A DNA stretch of 43,923 bases. It comes from Chloroflexota bacterium. Its GTDB lineage: Bacteria; Chloroflexota; FW602-bin22; JACPRP01. The position numbers and the translations under genes are program-made. The notes below the pieces were generated by a model, which was given only the letters and a program-made list of their open reading frames with translations, searched no databases and was not told where the DNA came from. This document shows, piece by piece, positions 7,312 through 15,060 of the stretch. The stretch covers positions 1 through 43,923 of the forward strand of contig JACQUC010000040.1 in NCBI GenBank assembly GCA_016210495.1, given 5' to 3'. Position 1 is the stretch's first letter. Each line of letters opens with the position of its first letter.

Positions 7312-9457
7312 GACCGGTCGTACCTCGATTTGCGCTAAGTAGCTCTCGATGCCGCTTCTGATACTCTTGAGGCAGCAGGTCGGAGTATCTCACCTCCATC
7401 AGCGCCAGGTCCTCCATGTCGCGATAGTCGTTTCGGACTTGCTGAGGCGCATACACGTCCAGCACCGTCTCGAAAGAGCCCCGATTGATCTCTACCACAT
7501 TGTCGGTCTGCACGCGCTGCCGGGCCGCTCGCCGCAGCAGCTCGGCCACCAGACCTTCGATCTCGGCGCCGCTGAACCCGACAGTTCTCTCGGCCAAAGC
7601 CCCATAATCCTCCGCACTCAGGGTCACGGTGATCCCCTCAATCCTGTCCAGCTTGCGAGCCAACTGCATCCTCAGTATCTCTTCGCGACTGGGCCCATCA
7701 GGGAGCAAGAAGGGCAGCACCAGGTCGAAGCGTCCAACCCTTTTCATGGCCGGGTCTAGCTTGTCGGGACGGTTGGTGGCCCCGATCCACAGGATCTTCC
7801 CCCGATGGCTCGTATCGCTCATGAACTGCAGTAGCTTCCCGAAGATCCGTTTGGACACGCCGCTGTCTCCCGTTTCGCCGCGAGTTCCTTCCGACTGGTC
7901 CAGCTCGTCCATAAAGACGATGACTGGATGAAGGGCCTCGATCAGCGACAGCAAGCGGCTGAGGTTGCGCTCGGACTGCCCGACGTACATACCCCGAAAG
8001 TCACCCATCTTTGCGATGTTGATCTGCGAACTGCCCGCGATGGCCTCGGCGGCCCAGGTTTTCCCTGTGCCGGGCGGGCCGACGAACAGGATGCCCATGG
8101 GGATGGTTGAGCGCCACAGGGAATCGGCCTGGTTGTTGATGGCATGGATGATCTCTTGCAACCGACACTTCAGCTCCGGGTATCCTGCGAAATCGCCGAG
8201 AGTGCGACTCGGGTCGATCACCTCCAGAAGTCCCTCGCTCTCCTGCCGCAATCGCTCGCGCTTGGCCTGCATCACCTGCTTTCGGTCCAGGGCGTGTCTC
8301 GGATCGAAAGCGGCCTGCTGCACAATGTCCTCGATCCCTATCAGCGTGAGGCCCGCGATGTCCTGGGCGATGCGCAGCAACTGCTGCCCGTCGCTGTCGC
8401 CGTAGTTCTGGAGGTCCAGTCCCTGGGACAGTCGGGCGACCCGGGTCTCCACCATAGAGGCCTGGGGCTGGAGCAGCGGCAGGAGGAACTTCAGGCGCGA
8501 TTCCGTGCTCGAGGGCCGTTCGACGGCGATGTTGTCGATCTTCCCGCCCCGCACCCCCAGCTCGTCGCTGACATCCTCCAGGAAGTCCGCCATCAGGATC
8601 AGGCAGTGGGGGCTGTGGAACAGGGTTGGGGAAACCGACCAGCTCAATAGGCTGTCGATCAGAAAGTTCCGTTCTGTGGATGCGCCGGAGGGAGGGATGA
8701 TTAAATGAACGTTCTCCACGACGATGGCTATCCCTTGGCTCTGGTTGTCGGGCTTCTCAAGCCACCTCCGGAGTTCATCGAAGCACTCGCAGATCTGCAC
8801 CGCCAGCGGCTGTTTGAGATCGAACCTGCCGATCCGGTCCAGCGGAAATCCCCGGTCTTTCAGCGTCTGTCGGATCTGCTGGTCCTGGGACTCCAGCGAC
8901 CACCCGCGTGAGAGGCTGAGGGTGAGAACGAACTCCTTGTGGCGCCGCAGGGTGTCTACCAGCAGGCGGATCCCCGGGCGATATCCGAGAACCGGATCGA
9001 AAGCGTAATCCGAAATGTTACCGGACAGCAGAAAGAGGCGGGCGATCTGGGCACGGTCACGTTCCAGCAGCTCCGTCAGCCACTTCGGATCGTCGGCGAG
9101 AAAGCCGTGCTCCAACCAGGCGCGCTGAGCGTCCAGGCTGATATCCTCTCGGCTGAGAAAGCCGGCGAGCCACGCGGCGTACGGCTCCCCGCTCCGAAGG
9201 TACCGGGGGATGGATGGCTCCGCGTGGTTCCCCGAACGGAAGCCAGCTCGGAGCAGATCGCGCCCATGGCGCTGCTCGATCTGGCTAAGCACTTCCCTGG
9301 CCCACTCGGCGAGGGAGGGCGAGGCCACCATCTGTGCGAACCAGTCCTGGGGCGCCAGGTCCGGACGCCCCGAGGCGGTATCCTGGAGTGTGCTCAGAGC
9401 CCCCGACGCAGGCGAGCCCGCGTCGAGATCTGGGAAGTTGGTCGAGAACGTCGACAT
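7304..9457 (-). CDS. Ycf46-like AAA+ ATPase
   Basis: 717 aa. The C-terminal half is a complete classical AAA module: Walker A GPPGTGKT (460-467), Walker B VIVFMDELD (512-520), sensor 1 GATN (559-562), arginine fingers in RVGRFD (573 and 576) and sensor 2 GFSGAEIEGL. Residues 130-330 look like a degenerate first ATPase-type domain (LFLLSGNISDY, IAIVVENVHLIIPP, CLILMADFLEDV) without a Walker A, the arrangement of the Ycf46 family. It likely remodels protein complexes in the cytoplasm. The ATG at 9457 follows GAGGAG. It lies 37 nt downstream of a coiled-coil gene and overlaps the radical SAM gene, so it probably acts on or with those proteins. Confidence 0.88.
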   Translation of the reverse strand: MSTFSTNFPDLDAGSPASGALSTLQDTASGRPDLAPQDWFAQMVASPSLAEWAREVLSQIEQRHGRDLLRAGFRSGNHAEPSIPRYLRSGEPYAAWLAGFLSREDISLDAQRAWLEHGFLADDPKWLTELLERDRAQIARLFLLSGNISDYAFDPVLGYRPGIRLLVDTLRRHKEFVLTLSLSRGWSLESQDQQIRQTLKDRGFPLDRIGRFDLKQPLAVQICECFDELRRWLEKPDNQSQGIAIVVENVHLIIPPSGASTERNFLIDSLLSWSVSPTLFHSPHCLILMADFLEDVSDELGVRGGKIDNIAVERPSSTESRLKFLLPLLQPQASMVETRVARLSQGLDLQNYGDSDGQQLLRIAQDIAGLTLIGIEDIVQQAAFDPRHALDRKQVMQAKRERLRQESEGLLEVIDPSRTLGDFAGYPELKCRLQEIIHAINNQADSLWRSTIPMGILFVGPPGTGKTWAAEAIAGSSQINIAKMGDFRGMYVGQSERNLSRLLSLIEALHPVIVFMDELDQSEGTRGETGDSGVSKRIFGKLLQFMSDTSHRGKILWIGATNRPDKLDPAMKRVGRFDLVLPFLLPDGPSREEILRMQLARKLDRIEGITVTLSAEDYGALAERTVGFSGAEIEGLVAELLRRAARQRVQTDNVVEINRGSFETVLDVYAPQQVRNDYRDMEDLALMEVRYSDLLPQEYQKRHRELLSANRGTTGLG

Positions 9458-9494
9458 GGCCGTCTCCTCGGTACGAAGTTCCTGACCGCAGTAG

Positions 9495-10115
9495 CTACTG
9501 GGTCTGTTGCTGTTGCTGGTGTTGCTGTTCTCCTATTGACACCGAGGCATCTTCAAGCTCCTGGGGCCATGGCTGCTGTGGTCTCTCCGCGTGGACAGCC
9601 TTCCTGGCCCGGGCTCGCGCTTCCAGGTGAGAAGGCATGGCAATCTCGAGCCACCGCTCCCTGGTCCCGCCAACTGCTTCCGAAGGGATTTTGGGTGTCT
9701 CCACAGGAGGTTGAACATCCACCAGCGGCTGTGCTGCGTGGAGCAAACCCTCCGTCGTCCCGACTTCGGCTCTCTCCGTCGGCTGGCTCCAAGCCGGGGG
9801 CGACAATCCTTCCGGGCACGGCGGTCGGGCCATAGCCGTCGAGATGGCCTCTGTCACCCCACGGTGTGTGGCAGCGGCTTCGGACTCGATGGCTTCAAGT
9901 CCGTTCCGCATGGCTTGCCCCTCTTGCTCGCGCGAAGTAAGGGCCGCTACATGGCCGTGGGCCAGCCGCAACTCTCCATCGGCACTTTGTTGCGCCTTTT
10001 GAGCTCGGTGCATGATCACCCTCAGTTCCCGACGCTTGGCATCAGCCTCTCCCGCAAGCTGTCGCGAAGCCGCGAGGTAACGTTCAATCTGGCGGCAGGC
10101 CCCGTCGGTTGCCAC
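9495..10115 (-). CDS. Coiled-coil protein with Gln-rich tail, unknown function
   Basis: 206 aa. Residues 5-95 are charged and Ala-rich with heptad-like spacing, a probable coiled coil (RQIERYLAASRQLAGEADAK). The middle is Pro-rich (PPAWSQPTE, VDVQPPVETPKIPSEA). The end is a polyglutamine-like tail (EQQHQQQQQTQ). No family is recognised. The start is GTG at 10115 with GGGAG 6 nt upstream; it follows the preceding gene's stop by only 3 nt, so it is translated from the same message. Low sequence complexity makes homology hard to judge. Confidence 0.65.
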   Translation of the reverse strand: MATDGACRQIERYLAASRQLAGEADAKRRELRVIMHRAQKAQQSADGELRLAHGHVAALTSREQEGQAMRNGLEAIESEAAATHRGVTEAISTAMARPPCPEGLSPPAWSQPTERAEVGTTEGLLHAAQPLVDVQPPVETPKIPSEAVGGTRERWLEIAMPSHLEARARARKAVHAERPQQPWPQELEDASVSIGEQQHQQQQQTQ

Positions 10116-10118
10116 TTC

Positions 10119-11039
10119 TTACTCCCGCTCCCGCCGGATTGTGGCTGCCCGCCCGTTCTGCTCCTTCTCCCGCTGTCGAGGGAGAGGAATGCCCGACTCG
10201 CCGTCCCGCTTTGGGTAGCGCCGCTCGACGAGCTCGGCAGCGACAACCGACGTTTCCTTGACCCCCTCGACGAAGTCCTCCAGAACGTACAAACACTCCT
10301 CGCCGGCTAGGTGGAAGGTTTCCACCTCCATGCGCCAGCGCTCGGAATGCCCCGAGCCAGCTTGCTCTGGTGGCTGGATCCGCACCGCGATCTGGTGGGT
10401 CTTCTCCCGATCCTGGAAATAGCCCACCAGCCCGTCCTTGTCAACGGTCTCCCGCAGAACATAGCCGTTCGCTTGCATGGCGCTGAGCGTCGCCATCGCC
10501 GGGACCCGCAGTTGCGGGTCCTGGGAGACGAACTGGACCTCCCGGCTCAACCGGGCGCTCTCTTCTGCCATCGCCTCAAGCTGCTGCCGTTCACCTTCGT
10601 CGCGTTCGATGCTGATACCCAGACTGCGCAGAGAGCCCGTCACAGCCGCGCTCACGTCGGCAACCCGAGTCAGTGACTCCTCGCATATGCCGGTGGCCTC
10701 GCGGATTCCCTGCAACTGCTCGACTACCGCCTGACGGTTCTGGTGGCCCTCCGCGCCCGCCCGCTCCAGAAAGCTCTGGGCCGAGCGGACAGACTCCTCA
10801 GCTTGGGCCAGTCTCTGCTCCATCGCATCTAGGCTGTACAGCAACTCCTGGTTCTGCCCGGCCGCAGCGTCGAGTTGGGCACGATAGCGAGGCAGTTGGG
10901 TCCTTTCGGCCCGAAGGTGCGCCTGCGCACGCTCGAGCCGTTGCCTCTCCACGGCCAGCCGCAGAGCGTTTATCATCACCAGGGAAGCTTCCAGACCCCC
11001 GATCGCGGGGTTCACCCCGACAACGTCTATGGTGCTCAT
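10119..11039 (-). CDS. Coiled-coil protein with C-terminal globular domain, unknown function
   Basis: 306 aa. Residues about 25-190 are a long coiled coil (LAVERQRLERAQAHLRAER, SLDAMEQRLAQAEESVRSAQ). Residues about 200-270 alternate hydrophobic and polar positions like a compact beta-rich domain (GYVLRETVDKDGLVGYFQDR, HQIAVRIQPPE, WRMEVETFHLAGEECLYVLE). The tail is basic and Arg/Glu-rich. No family is recognised. The ATG at 11039 has GGAG 9 nt upstream. Together with its neighbours it gives three successive coiled-coil gene products before the AAA+ ATPase, suggesting an extended assembly. Confidence 0.72.
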   Translation of the reverse strand: MSTIDVVGVNPAIGGLEASLVMINALRLAVERQRLERAQAHLRAERTQLPRYRAQLDAAAGQNQELLYSLDAMEQRLAQAEESVRSAQSFLERAGAEGHQNRQAVVEQLQGIREATGICEESLTRVADVSAAVTGSLRSLGISIERDEGERQQLEAMAEESARLSREVQFVSQDPQLRVPAMATLSAMQANGYVLRETVDKDGLVGYFQDREKTHQIAVRIQPPEQAGSGHSERWRMEVETFHLAGEECLYVLEDFVEGVKETSVVAAELVERRYPKRDGESGIPLPRQREKEQNGRAATIRRERE

Positions 11040-11079
11040 CTCGACCTACTCCTTTATCACAAGGATCTCCGGCTACCCT

Positions 11080-13884
11080 TTATGAGGTTTGGAGGAGTTG
11101 GTGTCTTTCCACTGCCTGAGAGATATCGTGGGCGTACCAGAGCATGCTTTCCTGGTTCTCCCAGGTCAGCCTTTCGGCCGCGAACTGCCGCTCCCTTCCG
11201 GCCCGATCGGCGCGGGCGCTCTCAACCCCTGCCTGATCGAGCAGCCTATCGTAGTGCTGTCGGCCCAACTCGATCTCGGCCCCGGTCTTCTGGGCCTCGG
11301 TGCGGCCTCGTTGTATGGCATCGTTCGTGGCGACCATCTTCCCGCTAGTTTCGGACAGTTGTTCCTGTATCCGGTCGAGCCGTGTCCTTACCGACTGCAG
11401 CGTGCTGGTAGTGCTATCCAACTCCGACTGGTGGGCGTTCCGTGCGTCTTCGACCTGCGTTCTCAGTTCGTCCACCTGTCGGGTAAGGTCTGCAATCAGG
11501 GCGCGTAGCCGGTCCCGGACAGCTTGTCCGCTCTGAAACCGCCGCCGCAAGGTTTCGGTTTCCGAAGAAAGGGCGGCCGCACGGCGAAGGACGGCTGCGG
11601 TTGCTTCCGCAAGACGGGCCAACGCCGTCTGCCCCTCCCCGATGCCTTGGGAGCAGGTCCGTGTCGTCGATTCCGCTTCGTGCGCCCTCGCTCTTGCTTC
11701 CCTGATCTCGCGACGAAGGCGCTCTACCCCGCCGACCTCTGAACCGGGCCTGTCCCTTAGATCCCTTTCCAACCGCTCCAACTGCGACAGGGCGTCCCGG
11801 TGTATCTGGTCCGCCCTCGCCCGTTGGCGCTGGAGATCGTCTATGCGAGCGTCCCAACCGTCGGTCTCCGCGGCAAGGGTTGCGGCCTCGTCTCGACTGC
11901 TTTGAAGCTGCTGGACGTTGAGGTCAATGGCGTTGGACAGCTCCTGCAGCTCGGCCTCGCACCGACTGCACTTGGCCAGCGCGACGCTCAGCTTCTCCAG
12001 GACCCCACGCAACTGGACCTCCAGGTCGGTGGTTCGCAGCAGGTAGCTGGTGTTGACGAGGTCTCGCTGGAGCAAGAGGGCCCGAACCTCCAGGGTCAAC
12101 TGGGTGCGATCCACGTGCAACTGCGTCGCCTGGTCGGCCAGCGCATTGAACTGTCTTTCCAGCTCGACCAGTTCCTCCCCGAGATCCCTCAGGTGCAGCC
12201 GGAGCCGCTCTAGGTCGCGACGCTTCCCCTCTCGCTCCAGCTCGGCAGCGTAGCCGGCAGCAATGATGGCGTTTCGTGCAGCGTCCCGCACGGCGAGGTC
12301 AGGGTCCTCCATCGCCGTCAGGATCAGCGGCGGGACGCCGATGTCGGTCTTACTGACACTCTCGTAGCATCCCAGGGCCCTCGCCACAAGGCACAGCTGT
12401 TGCACTCGCTCGCGCCGCCCTGGTGTACTGGCATCGCCTTCCAACAGCCGCGCCCAGGCCCGGTCCACATACTCCCAACTCTCTCGCTGGTAGCGTTCTG
12501 TTGCCACGTCGAGGGTCGCCGCGAACAACGCCGGGTTGGCTGCCAGGTCGCCCGCCAACCCACGCTGGACGAGATCCCGGCGATCCTCTGGCAGCGAGCG
12601 CAAGAGAGCTTTCCAGGCTCGCTCCCGAACCGCCACCGGGTATGCCTCGTCGGTACTGAGTTGCGCCAGCAGATCTCGCACGAGGCGGTCGTTCGCCAGC
12701 GCCTGCTGGCGCGCCCGCAACAGTCGGCGCTTCTCGCGCTCCACGTGTTGAGGAGGGCGATCGCCGGCGGCAACATCCTCCGCATCCAACTTCGCGACGG
12801 GAATGCCGGTCACGACCGATTCCAGCAGCTCCATGATGCTGTCCCAGGTCTGTGGGCGCAGCGATCTCAGCCGATCTTCTCCTATCCAACAAGCCAGTTC
12901 TGGCAAACGCTGTCGCACCCCCGGCAGATAGCGAAGAGCCTGGAACCCGGCGACGAGAGTATCCTCGCCCTCAGAATGGGTGTAGCGCTCCCTCAGGAGC
13001 ACCAGCAGGTCGTTGGATCGAGCCGGCCCTGGCAGAAATACCAGGTGCGCGGCCAGGTGCAGGGCAACCAGCGGAGGAAGCTCCTCCCACGGGACGCCTA
13101 CGCCAGCTCGTCGGGCATGGGCCGCGTAGGCAGTTCTCTGCGCCAGGTCGTTAGGAAGTGCCCGAAACCAACCGACCAGATTGTGCAGGGCCCGGATACG
13201 GGCGCTTGGGGCATGGGATTGGACCTCGATCAGGGAACGGTAGCCCCGCAGGTGATCGATTGTCACCTGGGTGACCTGACGCTGGGAGTCCTCGATCAGG
13301 TAGGCCAACAGGACGTCTTCCGGAGTCCCCGGATTGGTGTAGGCCCGAAGTTTGTGAAAATCGGCCAGAGCTGCGGCAGCCAGGGCATCGCTGCGTTCGA
13401 GGTCCTGAGCCAGGGCTTTGGCCAACTGGAGGGCTCCGCGAGTAAACCACACCCCATGATGCATCTGCTGCAGCGCCTGCTCGAGGAGGAGAACCTGGGT
13501 GCGCAGGTGCTCGTGCTGGCCGGGGTTCGCCAGCAGGTAGCTGGTGATGTCACTTAGCAGGCCGCGACGGATTTCGGCGGTGCGCTGATCCTGGCTGAAG
13601 TGACAGTAGCTGAGGAGGGATCGGAAGAACAGGTCCTGGGCTTCAGGTGTCGCGGCGAGCTCTTGCAGTCGGGTGAGGCAGGCCTGCCGGACCTCCGAGC
13701 GAACGGCCTCGTCCGGATGGTCGAGTGCCTCGAGCAGCGCAAGATTCCACGTCTCCTCCGGCGGCGCCGTTTCCAGGACCCGAACCGCGTTCAGGGCCTC
13801 GGCTCCTGCGGTGCGATCCCCGCTGACTAACAGAAATGCTGCCGCAGCCAGGACTTCGGGTCTTGCCAAAGATCTAACAACCAT
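11080..13884 (-). CDS. HEAT-repeat plus SMC-like coiled-coil protein, unknown function
   Basis: 934 aa from the ATG at 13884. Residues 1-540 are helical-repeat sequence with HEAT-like units (LLEALDHPDEAVRSEVRQAC, TAMEDPDLAVRDAARNAIIA). Residues about 545-920 form an almost uninterrupted coiled coil (LRDLGEELVELERQFNALAD and onward), like the arms of SMC or myosin-type proteins but with no ATPase head. A CxxC-like pair (CSRCEAELQ) sits inside the coiled coil. The ATG has GAGGT 8 nt upstream; a TTG two codons earlier is possible. It directly abuts the upstream gene's stop. It is probably a scaffold or tether; homology is not recognised. Confidence 0.8.
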   Translation of the reverse strand: MVVRSLARPEVLAAAAFLLVSGDRTAGAEALNAVRVLETAPPEETWNLALLEALDHPDEAVRSEVRQACLTRLQELAATPEAQDLFFRSLLSYCHFSQDQRTAEIRRGLLSDITSYLLANPGQHEHLRTQVLLLEQALQQMHHGVWFTRGALQLAKALAQDLERSDALAAAALADFHKLRAYTNPGTPEDVLLAYLIEDSQRQVTQVTIDHLRGYRSLIEVQSHAPSARIRALHNLVGWFRALPNDLAQRTAYAAHARRAGVGVPWEELPPLVALHLAAHLVFLPGPARSNDLLVLLRERYTHSEGEDTLVAGFQALRYLPGVRQRLPELACWIGEDRLRSLRPQTWDSIMELLESVVTGIPVAKLDAEDVAAGDRPPQHVEREKRRLLRARQQALANDRLVRDLLAQLSTDEAYPVAVRERAWKALLRSLPEDRRDLVQRGLAGDLAANPALFAATLDVATERYQRESWEYVDRAWARLLEGDASTPGRRERVQQLCLVARALGCYESVSKTDIGVPPLILTAMEDPDLAVRDAARNAIIAAGYAAELEREGKRRDLERLRLHLRDLGEELVELERQFNALADQATQLHVDRTQLTLEVRALLLQRDLVNTSYLLRTTDLEVQLRGVLEKLSVALAKCSRCEAELQELSNAIDLNVQQLQSSRDEAATLAAETDGWDARIDDLQRQRARADQIHRDALSQLERLERDLRDRPGSEVGGVERLRREIREARARAHEAESTTRTCSQGIGEGQTALARLAEATAAVLRRAAALSSETETLRRRFQSGQAVRDRLRALIADLTRQVDELRTQVEDARNAHQSELDSTTSTLQSVRTRLDRIQEQLSETSGKMVATNDAIQRGRTEAQKTGAEIELGRQHYDRLLDQAGVESARADRAGRERQFAAERLTWENQESMLWYAHDISQAVERHQLLQTS

Positions 13885-13890
13885 CGCCAA

Positions 13891-15054
13891 TCACCTCACA
13901 ATAGCCACTACGAGGGCCGTGGCCGCGCTGGCGATGATCACGAGGATTAGTAGCGCGTTTTGCTCAATCTGGTGCCGCCTGGTGGGCAGTTCCCCCGCCA
14001 GCCGGTTGACCTGCTCAAGCAGCAGGTCGTAGTCTGCCTGGAGCCGCTTGTGATCCCTCTCCAGGCCAGCCAGCGTCTGCTGGTACCGCGCTGCCGTGGA
14101 ACTAGAGAGCGACTCCATGTTGCTGGCCATCGTGGCGATTTGCGCCTGCACGCTTTGCTGCAGGTCCGCCTGCCACCTCTCCACCGCCTTGCTGATCTGG
14201 TTGATCCGCTCCACGGGTTCGGCGAGCTGCCGCACCGCGGCTTCTTCTCGACGGGCTATCTCCCGGGTGCTCCTGCCCAGCTCCTCGACAAGTGTCTGCT
14301 GGCTGGTGACGAGGGTTGTCTCTCCGCGCGCGATCTGCCCTAGCAGATCCTGCATGACCTGAAACGACGTGTGCAGGTTCTCAGAACTCTGTGCCAGCCT
14401 CGCCACCTCGGTCTTCAACCCGTCGAAGTTCCTCGCCAACAGGTTGCTCTGGTGGTTGTTGTCCTCCAGTCGCTGGACGATCCGGCGCTCGATCTCGGTT
14501 CGGCTGGTCGACTCCCGCGCCGTCCAGGTTGCCAGCAGACCGGACATCCGCTCGCACTCTTCCGCTACGGAGGCTGCCTGGGACGACCATCGCGTCAGCA
14601 GGTCGCCTGCCGTGGCCAGCAGCCGCTCGTTCGTCTGGTAATGGCCGTTTACCTCGGCATGTATCTCGCGGATCGGCTGGACGGCACCTTGAAGCGCGTT
14701 TATCCACTCCTGGAGGCTGCCCGGCTCGGCCAAGGTCATCACCACGCTCTGGAAGGTGCGGTGCGAGTGGTAGAGCATCGTCTGGAGGTTTCCGACCTGG
14801 TCGGCCACCGTTCCCAACTGGTCCTTCGACTGGCCGAAAGCCGAGGCTATCTGCGCCATCTGCTGAACAAGAGGGGTTGTTCCTTTGGCGATCTCTTGCG
14901 CCGCAGTTTCCGTGAAGACTTGGGGCAGCGCATTCCGGGTGCTCTCCAAGGAGCTGACGATTTGCTCCAGCAGCGTCCGCAGGAACAGGCCGAAAGAGAC
15001 CACGGCCACCGCGGTAACGACGGTTGCCGCAGCGACCAGGATAGTCCAGTCCAT
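13891..15054 (-). CDS. Membrane protein with a large coiled-coil domain between two terminal TM segments
   Basis: 387 aa. A first membrane span (ILVAAATVVTAVAVVSFGLF) starts at residue 5 and a second (ALLILVIIASAATALVVAIV) closes the protein. The 330 residues between are predicted helical coiled coil in the style of methyl-accepting chemotaxis proteins and RmuC-like proteins (QMAQIASAFGQSKDQLGTVA, EVARLAQSSENLHTSFQVMQ). No methylation hairpin or HAMP motif is evident. The ATG at 15054 has AAGGA and GAGGTG just upstream. With both ends in the membrane it would form a bow-shaped anchor, probably cytoplasmic, for the soluble coiled-coil partners. No family assigned. Confidence 0.78.
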   Translation of the reverse strand: MDWTILVAAATVVTAVAVVSFGLFLRTLLEQIVSSLESTRNALPQVFTETAAQEIAKGTTPLVQQMAQIASAFGQSKDQLGTVADQVGNLQTMLYHSHRTFQSVVMTLAEPGSLQEWINALQGAVQPIREIHAEVNGHYQTNERLLATAGDLLTRWSSQAASVAEECERMSGLLATWTARESTSRTEIERRIVQRLEDNNHQSNLLARNFDGLKTEVARLAQSSENLHTSFQVMQDLLGQIARGETTLVTSQQTLVEELGRSTREIARREEAAVRQLAEPVERINQISKAVERWQADLQQSVQAQIATMASNMESLSSSTAARYQQTLAGLERDHKRLQADYDLLLEQVNRLAGELPTRRHQIEQNALLILVIIASAATALVVAIVR

Positions 15055-15060
15055 CTTCCT

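Noticed and set aside
12400..13557. 385-aa plus-strand frame across the HEAT/coiled-coil gene
   Set aside because: Antisense shadow; the minus-strand protein has HEAT and coiled-coil features and operon context.
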